DNA of 64,000 nt from NCBI RefSeq assembly GCF_004210375.1, contig NC_134832.1, positions 156,237,592 to 156,301,591 of the forward strand. Direction: 5' to 3'. Both the position numbers and the translations under genes were made by a program. The DNA comes from Tachypleus tridentatus. Lineage: Eukaryota; Arthropoda; Merostomata; Xiphosura; Limulidae. Shown piece after piece: positions 14,221 to 26,439 of the stretch. Below the pieces are notes generated by a model. The model had not been told where the DNA came from, made no database searches, and saw only the letters and a program-made list of their open reading frames with translations. The number at the start of each line of letters is the position of its first letter. Within the stretch, counting starts at the first letter, position 1.

Positions 14221-17200
14221 TATAATCAGATGGGACAAGGTCTGGAGAATAAAAATGATGTGGAAGTTTTCTCCAGTCTAACTCTTCAATATTTACAGAT
14301 GATAATAAATGATAATCAGATGGGACAAGGCTTGGAGAATAAAGAGGATATGGAAGTTTTCCCCAGTCTAACTCTTCGATTTTTACAGATGATAATCAGA
14401 TGGGACAAGGTTTGGAAAATTAGGAGGATGTGGAAGTTTTCCCCAGTCTAACTCTTCGATCTTTACAGATGATAATCAGATGGGACAAGGTTTGGAGAAT
14501 AAGGAGGATGTGGAAGTTTTCCCCAGTTTAGCTCTTCAGTCTTTAGAGATGATAATAGATGATTATCAGATGGGACAAGGTTTGGAGAATAAGGATGATG
14601 TAGAAGTTTTCCCCAGTCTAACTCTTCAATCTTTACTGATGATAATCAGATGGGACAAGTCTTGGAGAATAAGGATGATGTGGAAGTTTTCCCCAGTCTA
14701 ACTCTTCAATATTTACAGATGATAATAGATGATAATCAGATGGGGCAAGGCTTGGAGAATAAGGAGGATGTGGAAGATTTCCCCAGTCTAACTCTTCGAT
14801 CTTTACAGATGATAATCAGATGGGACAAGGCTTGGAGAATGAGAAGGATATGGAAGTTTTTTCCAGTTTAGCTCTTCAATCTTTAGAGATGATAATAGAT
14901 GATAATCAGATGGGACAAGGTTTGGAGAATAAGAAGGATTTGGAAGTTTTCCCCAGTTGAGCTCTTCAATCTTTACAGATGATAATCAGATGGGACAAGG
15001 TTTGGAGAATAAGGATGATGTGGAAGTTTTCTCCAGTCTAACTCTTCAATATTTACAGATGATAATAGATGATAATCATATGGGACAAGGCTTGGAGAAT
15101 AAGGATGATGTGGAAGTTTTCTCCAGTCTAACTCTTCAATATTTACAGATGATAATCAGATGGGACAAGGCTTGGAGAATAAGGAGGATGTGGAAGATTT
15201 CCCCAGTCTAACTCTTCGATCTTTACAGATGATAATCAGATGGGACAAGGTTTGGAGAATAAGGAGGATGTGGAAGTTTTCCCCAGTTTAGCTCTTCAAT
15301 CTTTAGAGATGATAATAGATGATAATCAGATGGGACAAGGTTTGGAGAATAAGAAGGATGTGGAAGTTTTCCCCAGTCTAGCTCTTCAATATTTACAGAT
15401 GATAATAGATGATAATCAGATGGGACAAGGCTTGGAGAATAAGGAGGATGTGGAAGTTTTCCCCAATTTAGCTCTTCAATCTTTAGAGATGATAATAGAT
15501 GATAATCAGATGGGACAAGGCTTGCAGAATAAGGAGGATGTGGAAGTTTTCCCCAGTTTAGCTCTTCAATCTTTAGAGATGATAATAGATGATAATCAGA
15601 TGGGACAAGGCTTGGAGAATAAGGAGGATGTGGAAGTTTTCCCCAGTTTAGCTCTTCAATCTTTAGAGATGATAATAGATGATAATCAGATGGGACAAGG
15701 TTTGGAGAATAAGGAGGATGTGGAAGTTTTCCCCAGTCTAGCTCTTCAATATTTACAGATGATAATAGATGATAATCAGATGGGACAAGGCTTGGAGAAT
15801 AAGGAGGATGTGGAAGTTTTCCCCAGTTTAGCTCTTCAATCTTTAGAGATGATAATAGATGATAATCAGATGGGACAAGGTTTGGAAAATTAGGAGGATG
15901 TGGAAGTTTTCCCCAGTCTAACTCTTCGATCTTTACAGATGATAATCAGATGGGACAAGGTTTGGAGAATAAGGAGGATGTGGAAGTTTTCCCCAGTTTA
16001 GCTCTTCAATCTTTAGAGATGATAATAGATGATAATCAGATGGGACAAGGTTTGGAGAATAAGGATGATATGGAAGTTTTCCCCAGTCTAACTCTTCGAT
16101 CTTTACAGATGATAATCAGATGGGACAAGGTTTGGAAAATTAGGAAAATGTGGAAGTTTTCCCCAGTCTAACTCTTCGATCTTTACAGATGATAATCAGA
16201 TGGGACAAGATTTGGAGAATAAGGAGGATGTGGAAGTTTTCTCCAGTTTAGCTCTTCAATCTTTAGAGATGATATTAGATGATAATCAGATGGGACAAGT
16301 TTGGAGAATAAGGATGATGTGGAAGTTTTCACCAGGCTAACTCTTCAATCTTTACTGATGATAATCAGATGGGACAAGGCTTGGAGAATAAGGATGATGT
16401 GGAAGTTTTCCCCAGTCTAACTCTTCAATCTTTACAGATGATAATCAGATGGGACAAGATTTGGAGAAGAAGAAGGATGTGGAAGTTTTTCCCAGTCTAT
16501 CTCTTCGATCTTTACAGATGATAATCAGATGGGACAAAGTTTGGAGAATAAGAAGGATGTGGAAGTTTTCCCCAGTCTAACTCTTCAATATTTACAGATG
16601 ATAATAGATGATAATCAGATGGGACAAGGCTTGGAGAATAAGGAGGATGTGGAAGATTTCCCCAGTCTAACTCTTCGATCTTTACAGATGATAATCAGAT
16701 GGGACAAGGCTTGGAGAATGAGAAGGATATGGAAGTTTTCCCCAGTCTAACTCTTCAATCTTTAGAGATGATAATAGATGATAATCAAATGGGACAAGGT
16801 TTGGAGAATTAGGAGGATGTGGAAGTTTTCCCCAGTCTAACTCTTCGATCTTTACAGATGATAATCAGATGGGACAAGATTTGGAGAATAAGGAGGATGT
16901 GGAAGTTTTCCCCAGTTTAGCTCTTCAATTTTTAGAGATGATAATAGATGATAATCAGATGGGACAAGGTTTGGAGAATAAGGATGATGTGGAAGTTTTC
17001 CCCAGGCTAACTCTTCAATCTTTACTGATGATAATCAGATGGGACAAGGCTTGGATAATAAGGATGATGTGGAAGTTTTCCCCAGTCTAACTCTTCAATC
17101 TTTACAGATGATAATCAAATGGGACAAGATTTGGAGAATAAGAAGGATGTGGAAGTTTTCCCCAGTTTATCTCTTCGATCTTTACAGATGATAATCAAAT

Positions 17201-20200
17201 GGGACAAAGTTTGGAGAATAAGAAGGATGTGGAAGTTTTCCCCAGTCTAACTCTTCAATATTTACAGATGATAATAGATGATAATCAGATGGGACAAGGC
17301 TTGGAGAATAAGGAGGATGTGGAAGATTTCCCCAGTTTAACTCTTCGATCTTTACAGATGATAATCAGATGGGACAAGGCTTGGAGAATGAGAAGAATAT
17401 GGAAGTTTTCCCCAGTCTAACTCTTCAATCTTTAGAGATGATAATAGATGATAATCAGATGGGACAAGGTTTGGAGAATTAGGAGGATGTGGAAGTTTTC
17501 CCCAGTCTAACTCTTCGATCTTTACAGATGATAATCAGATGGGACAAGATTTGGAGAATAAGGAGGATGTGGAAGTTTTCCCCAGTTTAGCTCTTCAATT
17601 TTTAGAGATGATAATAGATGATAATCAGATGGGACAAGGTTTGGAGAATAAGGATGATGTGGAAGTTTTCCCCAGGCTAACTCTTCAATCTTTACTGATG
17701 ATAATCAGATGGGACAAGGCTTGGAGAATAAGGATGATGTGGAAGTTTTCCCAGTCTAACTCTTCAATCTTTACAGATGATAATCAAATGGGACAAGATT
17801 TGGAGAATAAGAAGGATGTGGAAGTTTTTCCCAGTCTATCTCTTCGATCTTTACAGATGATAATCAAATGGGACAAAATTTGGAGAATAAGAAGGATGTG
17901 GAAGTTTTCCCCAGTCTAACTCTTCAATCTTTACAGATTATAATCAGATGGGACAAGTTCTGGAGAATAAGGATGATGTGGAAGTTTTCCCCAGTTAACT
18001 CTTCAATCTTTATAGATGATAATAGATGATAATCAGATGGGACAAGGTTTGGAGAATAAGGATGATGTGGAAGTTTTCCGCAGTCTATCTCTTCAATTTT
18101 TACAGATTATAATCAGATGGGACAAGGTCTGGAGAATAAAAATGATGTGGAAGTTTTCTCCAGTCTAACTCTTCAATATTTACAGATGATAATAAATGAT
18201 AATCAAATGGGACAAGGCTTGGAGAATAAGGATGATGTGGAAGTTTTCCCCAGTCTAACTCTTCGATCTTTACAGATGATAATCAGATGGGACAAGGTTT
18301 GGAAAATTAGGAGGATGTAGAAGTTTTCCCCAGTCTAACTCTTCGATCTTTACAGATGATAATCAGATGGGACAAGATTTGGAGAATAAGGAGGATGTGG
18401 AAGTTTTCCCCAGTTTAGCTCTTCAATCTTTAGAGATGATAATAGATGATAATCAGATGGGACAAAGTTTGGAGAATAAGGATGATGTGGAAGTTTTCCC
18501 AGGCTAACTCTTCAATCTTTACTGATGATAATCAGATGGGACAAGGCTTGGAGAATAAGGATGATGTGGAAGTTTTCCCAGTCTAACTCTTCAATCTTTA
18601 CAGATGATAATCAAATGGGACAAGATTTGGAGAATAAGAAGGATGTGGAAGTTTTCCCAGTCTATCTCTTCGATCTTTACAGATGATAATCAAATGGGAC
18701 AAAGTTTGGAGAATAAGAAGGATGTGGAAGTTTTCCCAGTCTAACTCTTCAATATTTACAGATGATAATAGATGATAATCAGATGGGACAAGGCTTGGAG
18801 AATAAGGAGGATGTGGAAGATTTCCCAGTCTAACTCTTCGATCTTTACAGATGATAATCAGATGGGACAAGGCTTGGAGAATGAGAAGGATATGGAAGTT
18901 TTCCCAGTCTAACTCTTCAATCTTTAGAGATGATAATAGATGATAATCAGATGGGACAAGGTTTGGAGAATAAGGAGGATGTGGAAGTTTTCCCTAGTTT
19001 AGCTCTTCAATCTTTACAGATTATAATCAGATGGAACAAGGTATGGAGAATAAGGATGATGTGGAAGTTTTCCCCAGTCTAACTCTTCAATCTTTACAGA
19101 TTATAATCAGATGGGACAAGGTCTGGAGAATAAGGATGATGTGGAAGTTTTCCCCAGTTAACTCTTCAATCTTTATAGATGATAATAGATGATAATCAGA
19201 TGGGACAAGGTTTGGAGAATAAGGATGATGTGGAAGTTTTCCGCAGTCTAACTCTTCAATTTTTACAGATGATAATCAGATGGGACAAGGTTTGAAAAAT
19301 TAGGAGGATGTGGAAGTTTTCCCCAGTCTAACTCTTCGATCTTTACAGATGATAATCAGATGGGGCAAGGTTTGGAGTATAAGGAGGATGTGGAAGTTTT
19401 CCCCAGTTTAGCTCTTCTATCTTTAGAGATGATAATAGATGATAATCAGATGGGACAAGGTTTGGAGAATAAGGAGGATGTGGAAGTTTTCCCCAGTTTA
19501 GCTCTTCAATCTTTACAGATTATAATCAGATGGAACAAGGTTTGGAAAATTAGGAGGATGTGGAAGTTTTCCCCAGTCTAACTCTTTGATCTTTACAGAT
19601 GATAATCAGATGGGACAAGATTTGGAGAATAAGGAGGATGTGGAAGTTTTCCCCAGTTTAGCTCTTCAATCTTTCGAGATGATAATAGATGATAATCAGA
19701 TGGGACAAGGTTTGGAGAATAAGGATGATGTGGAAGTTTTCCCCAGGCTAACTCTTCAATCTTTACTGATGATAATCAGATGGGACAAGGCTTGGAGAAT
19801 AAGGATGATGTGGAAGTTTTCCCCAGTCTAACTCTTCAATATTTACAGATGATAATAGATGATAATCAGATGGGGCAAGGCTTGGAGAATAAGGAGGATG
19901 TGGAAGATTTCCCCAGTCTAACTCTTCGATCTTTACAGATGATAATCAGATGGGACAAGGCTTGGAGAATGAGAAGGATATGGAAGTTTTCCCCAGTTTA
20001 GCTCTTCAATTTTTAGAGATGATAATAGATGATAATCAGATGGGACAAGGTTTGGAGAATAAGAAGGATTTGGAAGTTTTCCCCAGTTTAGCTCTTCAAT
20101 CTTTACAGATGATAATCAGATGGGACAAGGTTTGGAGAATAAGGATGATGTGGAAGTTTTCTCCAGTCTAACTCTTCAATATTTACAGATGATAATAGAT

Positions 20201-22339
20201 GATAATCATATGGGACAAGGCTTGGAGAATAAGGATGATGTGGAAGTTTTCTCCAGTCTAACTCTTCAATATTTACAGATGATAATAGATGATAATCAGA
20301 TGGGACAAGGCTTGGAGAATAAGGAGGATGTGGAAGATTTCCCCAGTCTAACTCTTCGATCTTTACAGATGATAATCAGATGGGACAAGGCTTGGAGAAT
20401 GAGAAGTATATGGAAGTTTTCCCCAGTTTAGCTCTTCAATCTTTAGAGATGATAATCAGATGGGACAAGGTTTGGAGAATAAGAAGGATTTGGAAGTTTT
20501 CCCCAGTTTAGCTCTTCAATCTTTACAGATGATAATCAGATGGGACAAGGTTTGGAGAATAAGGATGATGTGGAAGTTTTCTCCAGTCTAACTCTTCAAT
20601 ATTTACAGATGATAATAGATGATAATCATATGGGACAAGGCTTGGAGAATAAGGATGATGTGGAAGTTTTCTCCAGTCTAAGTCTTCAATATTTACAGAT
20701 GATAATAGATGATAATCAGATGGGACAAGGCTTGGAGAATAAGGAGGATGTGGAAGATTTCCCCAGTCTAACTCTTCGATCTTTACAGATGATAATCAGA
20801 TGGGACAAGGTTTGGAGAATAAGGAGGATGTGGAAGTTTTCCCCAGTTTAGCTCTTCAATCTTTAGAGATGATAATAGATGATAATCAGATGGGACAAGG
20901 TTTGGAGAATAAGAAGGATGTGGAAGTTTTCCCCAGTTTAGCTTTTCAATCTTTACAGATGATAATCAGATGGGACAAGGTTTGGAGAATAAGGATGATG
21001 TGGAAGTTTTCTCCAGTCTAACTCTTCAATCTTTATTGATGATAATCAGATGGGACAAGGCTTGGAGAATAAGGATGATGTGGAAGTTTTCCCCAGTCTA
21101 ACACTTCAATCTTTACAGATGATAATCAGATGGGACAAGATTTGGAGAATAAGAAGGATGTGGAAGTTTTCCCAGTCTAACTCTTCAATATTTACATATG
21201 ATAATAGATGATAATCAGATGGGACAAGGCTTGGAGAATAAGGAGGATGTGGAAGATTTCCCCAGTTTAACTCTTCGATCTTTACAGATGATAATCAGAT
21301 GGGACAAGGCTTGGAGAATAAGGAGGATGTGGAAGATTTCCCCAGTTTAACTCTTCGATCTTTACAGATGATAATCAGATGGGACAAGGCTTGGAGAATA
21401 AGGAGGATATGGAAGTTTTCCCCAGTCTAACTCTTCGATCTTTACAGATGATAATCAGATGGGACAAGGTTTGGAGAATAAGGAGGATGTGGAAGTTTTC
21501 CCCAGTTTAGCTCTTCAATCTTTAGAGATGATAATAGATGATAATCAGATGGGACAAGGTTTGGAGAATAAGAAGGATGTGGAAGTTTTCCCCAGTTTAG
21601 CTTTTCAATCTTTACAGATGATAATCAGATGGGACAAGGTTTGGAGAATAAGGATGATGTGGAAGTTTTCTCCAGTCTAACTCTTCAATATTTACAGATG
21701 ATAATAGATGATAATCAGATGGGACAAGGCTTGGAGAATAAGGAGGATGTGGAAGATTTTCCCAGTCTAACTCTTCGATCTTTACAGATGATAATTAGAT
21801 GGGACAAGGCTTGGAGAATAAGGAGGATATGGAAGTTTTCCCCAGTCTAACTCTTCGATTTTTACAGATGATAATCAGATGGGACAAGGTTTGGAAAATT
21901 AGGAGGATGTGGAAGTTTTCCCCAGTCTAACTCTTCGATCTTTACAGATGATAATCAGATGGGACAAGGTTTGGAGAATAAGGAGGATGCGGAAGTTTTC
22001 CCCAGTTTAGCTTTTCAATCTTTAGAGATGATAATAGATGATAATCAGATGGGACAAGGTTTGGAGAATAAGGATGATGTGGAAGTTTTCCCCAGTCTAT
22101 CTCTTCGATCTTTACAGATGATAATCACATGGGACAAGGCTTGGATAATAAGGAGGATGTGAAAGTTTTGCCCAGTCTAGCTCTTCAATCTTTACCGATG
22201 ATAATCAGATGGGAGAAGACTTGGAGAATAAGGATGATGTGGAAGTTTTCCCCAGTCTAACTCTTCAATCTTTACAGATGATAATATATTATAATCAGAT
22301 GGGTCAAAGTCTGGAGAATATGGAGGATGGGGAAATTTT

Positions 22340-23304
22340 CCCAGTCTGGTTCTTCAATATTAATGATGTGATCCTTTCTGTATGGGGTCATGCATTATCC
22401 TGGTGTAACATAACATCTTTACGACTCATTAAAGCAGGCCTCTTTACTTTCAATGCAACATTCAAGCGCTCTAACTGTTGCTAATAGAAGTGTGATGTAA
22501 TCGTTACATTGAGTGGCAGCAATTCAAAGTGTATCACAGCAACAATATTCCACCAAAGGCTTAACACGACTTTCCTGAGGTAGAGGTCCATTTTTGGCTG
22601 TGCTTTAGCCAATTTACCTGCACTGAGCTATTGTTTGCAACGCTTAACTATATTATTATATATCCATTTTTCATCTCCAGTCACTAACCTGTCCATTAAA
22701 AGTGAGTTACGTTTACAAAGTGCAGAAAAGGGCAAATGTCCATTCTTGTTCTATGGTTAGCTTCTATCAAGTCATGGGGGACCCATTTTCTAAGTTTTGA
22801 CACCTTTTCAAGCTGTTGCAGATAACGATGGACTGTTGAATGGGTTGAATTAAGCTTCTGTGCCACGTCTTTAACTGTTACAGCGCAAATTTCATCAAGT
22901 GCAGCCAGCAGCAAGTCATCATTAAACTCAACAGGACGGCCTGAATGTGGTGATTCACTTAAACTGTAGTCACCTGATCTGAACTTGTGAAACTACCTTT
23001 GACATTTTCTTTCACTGAGGGATTCCGTACCATAAACACCTTGAATGTTTCGTGTAGTTTTTGTCGTCTTTTTTAAACTCATAAAGCATTATATGCTTAA
23101 TGTGCTCCTCAGCCATATCCATCTTCATAAGGGTTTATTTGATTAATGATCTGAAAACGTGGAATTGAGTTAGTTTCTCTTATTTGTCTTAATATTTTTA
23201 TACACGTCGTGCTACACATTTTAGTCATTAAAGTTTCTATAAAGACAGAAATGATGATAACTTTCTGTATTAAATTTTCGTACATTACTTATGGGATAAC
23301 CTGA
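22340..23304 (-). pseudogene. Degenerate mariner transposase, parent of the adjacent satellite
   Basis: On the minus strand, an ATG at about 23,122 opens a reading frame resembling the N-terminus of mariner transposases (AEEHIKHIMLYEFKK). A clear helix-turn-helix follows at 22,914-22,696 (VAQKLNSTHSTVHRYLQQL, then KWVPHDL). The catalytic core is next, with VTGDEKWIYYNN (first Asp) near 22,680 and LHQDNA-stop-PH (second Asp) near 22,400. The third block, HPPYSPDFDPSDY, is at about 22,340-22,290, after a frameshift and inside the last satellite monomer. Several stops and frameshifts make it non-functional. About 160 bp upstream of the ATG, 23,283-23,304 (CATTACTTATGGGATAACCTGA) looks like a mariner terminal inverted repeat. 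The other end of the element is not seen; the satellite takes its place. It catalysed cut-and-paste transposition at TA sites when active. Confidence 0.9.
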
Positions 23305-23869
23305 CAGATTATAAATGTGTTTTAAGGTGGCGTCTGTTCTCATTCTCATGTTTATTGATTTAATACTTTTTGGTGTTTCGGTTTCTTTTTAGCTCCATTT
23401 TACACTTTTGGTTGGATCTCTGTTTAAAATATATACAGAGATGTGTCTTGAAACTATAATGTTTTTAATTTTAAATAACTGAAGCCCTTTTTTAGTTCTA
23501 GATAACTGTAGCTGGGAGAAAAAATGTCCTTTATAATAAGATAAGTTGATTGCTTGTCATATAATTTATTTTTCTCATATATATATATATATATCTAAAT
23601 AAATGTTTTACGAACATGTTATATCATTATTAATTATAACCTGATTCTCAAAGACACATTACCACTTGATCAGTTGTGTAATCCTACAAATTATTCATTC
23701 TCACAATGAAGGTTGTGTATATTATTAGGAAGTTTGGTTCTTCTCTTCGATTTGGTTTTTGGGTTTTGACGATATGAGCTTCGTGAGCTAAAGAAGCATG
23801 CTTTAATTTAAGCATTTTAAAACGTCAGTTGTAGAAACATTTTGGAAGGACTGTTAAAATATGTTATGC
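23305..23869. other. AT-rich spacer, no gene seen
   Basis: No gene is supported here. The stretch holds a short TA dinucleotide run at about 23,576-23,594 and otherwise AT-rich unique sequence with stops in all frames. Confidence 0.6.
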
Positions 23870-24640
23870 ATAGAATTTTATAAGATAGTCAACATGGTTT
23901 CATTAAGAGAAAATATTATTTTACAAACCTTTTGACATTGTTTGAAAAACTTACTGCTCATGTAGATAAAGGTAAGAGTACAAATTTATAAAAACACTGA
24001 GATCATTTAATGAGTTGGACAATAAACTGCAAATGGATTTGAATTATAATTAATGCAAGATAATGAACGTAGGTTAACATAATTTAAATTATAAGTATAA
24101 TTAAGATTGGAATAACCTTAAAAATGTTACGATATAAATGGATCATGGTGAACTAGTTGATCAATCTCTAAAGCTATCCAAGCAATGTGCTGTGGCTAGT
24201 GGTATGTCAAATAAAAGTTTAGGTTACGTGTACAGAAATGTTGGATATAAGTCTAAAGAAGTTGTGAGTTCATTGTATTAGTCACTGATTAGGCCCTATT
24301 TGGAGTATGGTGTTCAGTATTAGGCCCTTATTTTAGGATGGACATTAAACTGAAAAGGTTCAAAGGAGCTTAACTAGAATGGTAACTGGGATGAAAGAAT
24401 ATTCATCAGAGAAAAGGTTGAAATCTCTCAACTTGTTTACTCATGGAGAAAAAAAGTTAGAATGGATCTGATTGAGGTGTTTAAAATTATAAAAGAAATT
24501 GATGTTGTTGATGCACCATATTTTTTGTAATTATCAGTAAGAACAGTAGGATTCCAGAACAGATATGCAAATTTTGACAGAGTAGAAATCATCTCCAGCT
24601 AAGTAAAATTTATTTTGATTAGAGGGTAGTTAGTTGTCAG
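23870..24640 (+). mobile_element. CR1-like LINE relic, C-terminal part
   Basis: Broken plus-strand frames match the reverse transcriptase and C-terminal region of CR1-type non-LTR elements. QHGFIKRKYYFTNLLTLFEKL occurs near 23,890 in broken form as QHGFIKRKYYFTNLL and LFEKLTAHVDKG. VQRSLTRMVTGMKEYSSEK is only recoverable piecewise at about 24,360-24,420. A DLIEVFKI block lies near 24,465. The copy is homologous to the longer relic at 60.9-63.8 kb; for example the segment at 24,085-24,150 pairs with 63,155-63,220. Many stops and deletions show it is dead. It looks 5'-truncated, as is usual for LINEs. Confidence 0.7.
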
Positions 24641-25300
24641 GATCTTACGTTTTGATACAAAGCAGAACAGTAACTATATGTATTTGTAAATAGATTGTAT
24701 TGTTGTCAGGTTCAGGATTCATGTGTCTGTGACTTGTTATTGATGAATTCAAAGATAAATGAAGACCACATTCTCCACATGTTGTAGAAATAATATATGT
24801 ATACAAAACTAGTTTAACATAATATACAACAAATTATTTACACTATAATTATCGTAATGATATAATGAACGCTATGTGGTTCTTTTCTTCTTGTCAAAAG
24901 TCTGTTTAAGTCTGTTCAATTACTTTAGAATTTCAGTTCACAAGCCAAACACCATCTTCCTATTTATATTGCACCAGTATTCTGGGTAAAATTCTGTCAC
25001 AATTGATATGACAGTTGTATGCATCTCTTCCAGTAATCGTTTGGTTTTATTCCAACATATTTTTTATTTTTTTGTGAAAATACATTCAAGAAGGTTAAAC
25101 CACTTTAAAATCACATTTTGATGGAATTATTATTATTTTTTATCCGTTTAAAAGTCGTAGTGTCACATGTTAAACGTTCGACTCATCTCGTCTACCAAAG
25201 TTAAACTCACATCATTATTTTCCTTGGCCGATACTTTACTTTCTTCCAATACAGTTTGTTTCCTGCTCATTTTATTTTATGTTTATTATTAAGTAGTTTC
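24641..25300. other. Spacer with a diverged segmental duplicate, no firm gene
   Basis: The segment at about 24,750-24,890 (from AAATGAAGACCACATTCTCCAC to ATGTGGTTCTTTTC, quoted only by its ends) is homologous to 26,405-26,440 joined to 26,710-26,815; in the second place a SINE interrupts it. The minus strand at 24,930-25,060 has a short open stretch without known similarity. I see no other feature. Confidence 0.5.
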
Positions 25301-25304
25301 ATCG

Positions 25305-25730
25305 CTATATTCTCAACATGTTTTTGGTGATGTGTGTTTTCTCTGAAGTTTTGGTTATCAGCGGAGTACTAACATTTTGGTCATTTTTATTTTCTATGAA
25401 GGCTTGTATAATAGTAGTAGTACTAATGTTCTGGTGATCTGTGTCATCTGTAATATACTGGTTAGTAGCGGTAGTACTAATGTTCTGTTGATCTGTGTCA
25501 TCTGTAATATACTGGTTAGTAGTGGTAGTACTAATGTTCTGTTGATCTGTGTCATCTGTAATATAGTGGTTGGTAGTGATGGTACTAAACTCCTGGTAAT
25601 TTGTATCTTCTGTGGTGTGTTGGTTAGTTGTGGTATTACTGATGTTCTGGTGATCTGTAACGCTAGCGTTTTCCAGAGATGAACTTTTTTTTTCAAAGGC
25701 AAACTGGGAGTAATCAAACAGGTCTACCAT
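25305..25730 (-). CDS. Possible coding exon: Thr/Asn/Asp-rich repeat protein
   Basis: A 141-codon minus-strand frame starts MVDLFDYSQF and ends at a stop by 25,305. Its body is about six imperfect copies of an 18-residue unit (54 bp), typified by NQYITDDTDQQNISTTT, rich in Thr, Asn, Asp and Gln. The 54-bp period keeps the frame, and differences between copies include conservative changes, which fits coding sequence but does not prove it. A good splice acceptor (ATCTATCTTACAG) lies just upstream on the minus strand near 25,743, so it could be a 3' exon rather than a complete gene. I do not recognise a domain; such repeats occur in secreted or low-complexity proteins. The alternative is a simple 54-bp minisatellite that happens to be open. 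Confidence 0.35.
   Translation of the reverse strand: MVDLFDYSQFAFEKKSSSLENASVTDHQNISNTTTNQHTTEDTNYQEFSTITTNHYITDDTDQQNISTTTTNQYITDDTDQQNISTTATNQYITDDTDHQNISTTTIIQAFIENKNDQNVSTPLITKTSEKTHITKNMLRI
25410..25640. repeat. 54-bp minisatellite inside the Thr-rich frame
   Basis: Roughly four to five imperfect tandem copies of a 54-bp unit beginning CTGGTTAGTAGCGGTAGTAC and containing TGATCTGTGTCATCTGTAAT are seen; the two central copies are nearly identical and the flanking ones diverge. Confidence 0.85.
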
Positions 25731-25948
25731 AAAATGTTTCTGTAAGATAGATATAAGTGGTTTACAGGATGTAAACTAACTTTCAAACAGTTAAATATTT
25801 GGACAGTAAATCGTAGAACATGAATCATTATCAACATTTATTTATTACGAGACAATATGGGCTCGATGCACCAGTTTTACCAGTAACTCAAAACATTGTA
25901 TTTTCAGGAACGAATCATTCTTTGCTCATAGTTATATATGAGACGTAC

Positions 25949-26028
25949 CTGTATTAGGACAATGTTTAGGATTAAATTTAACATAAATTTTGCAGAGACA
26001 ATTTACGCTCTTGGTGATATATATTTGT
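25949..26028 (-). CDS. Candidate internal exon, Cys-rich, unknown gene
   Basis: An 80-bp minus-strand segment is bordered by a pyrimidine-rich acceptor (TTTTTCCTCAG at about 26,029-26,039) and a donor (ACAG then GTACGTCT). It has only one open frame, which encodes 26 residues including KSVNCLCKIYVKF and KHCPNT. A 29-bp segment at 26,166-26,194, also with AG/GT borders, could precede it in matching phase. Joined to the acceptor near 25,743 the frame meets a stop after eight codons, so it does not connect to the Thr-rich frame. No family is recognised and the whole chain is speculative. Confidence 0.25.
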
Positions 26029-26439
26029 CTGAGGAAAAAGCAGAATTGGTGTGCCTTTTGACACAATACTTTCAGCGACACTAGATATTCAAATGCAGTC
26101 TCACAAACAATAATGTCACTGAGGCTGTTAACTAGGACATTCTTCTAGTTGTTACTACCTAGCACCTGCTTGTGATTTGTGTATTAGTGGCGTCCTGGAG
26201 AGAAGTTTTATCAGGAAAACGAACTGACTGGTATTCTATCCATACTTGAATCCAACCGAACACGAGCTTGGCAGCACGAGAATTTCCTATAAACTAAATT
26301 TGAGGATAAATATGGTGAAAAACCTGGCGGCATTACTCCAGTTGTTTATTGACTCCCTTCTTTAACGGTTTGTGTTGGTGGTTTGTCCATGATAAATTAA
26401 AAATATAAATGAAGAGCATACTCTCCACTTGTTTTACTG

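Larger units (their letters stand above)
1..22358 (-). repeat. Mariner-transposase-derived satellite array, 80/90-bp monomers
   Basis: The whole stretch is head-to-tail copies of one monomer in two length classes, 80 bp and 90 bp; the 90-bp form carries an extra 10-bp duplication (ATAGATGATA). At these lengths there are about 260-270 monomers, and the array continues off the left edge. Reading the minus strand, a 90-bp unit encodes 30 residues containing LPHPPYSPNLVPSDYHL followed by LSSLKIEELNWGK. This is recognisably the region of a mariner (DD34D) transposase around its third catalytic aspartate (family form HPPYSPDLAPSDYHLF). Most monomers have Asn or Ser in place of that Asp; a few with the variant AAGGTCTGGAG keep it. 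The 80-bp and 79-bp forms shift the frame, so no continuous protein is possible. Open frames on both strands are by-products of the 90-bp units. I regard it as satellite DNA, not a gene. Confidence 0.95.

Noticed and set aside
53..22162. Many plus-strand frames with the repeat MIIDDNQMGQGLENKEDVEV
   Set aside because: They are antisense to the mariner-derived coding strand and are broken wherever an 80-bp monomer occurs, so they are not genes.
1..22358. CRISPR-like array of repeats and spacers
   Set aside because: The monomers are repetitive over their whole length with no unique spacers, and the genome is eukaryotic.
26166..26194. A 29-bp micro-exon in phase with the candidate exon at 25,949
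   Set aside because: Borders fit but the segment is too short to support without transcripts; mentioned only within the candidate exon entry.
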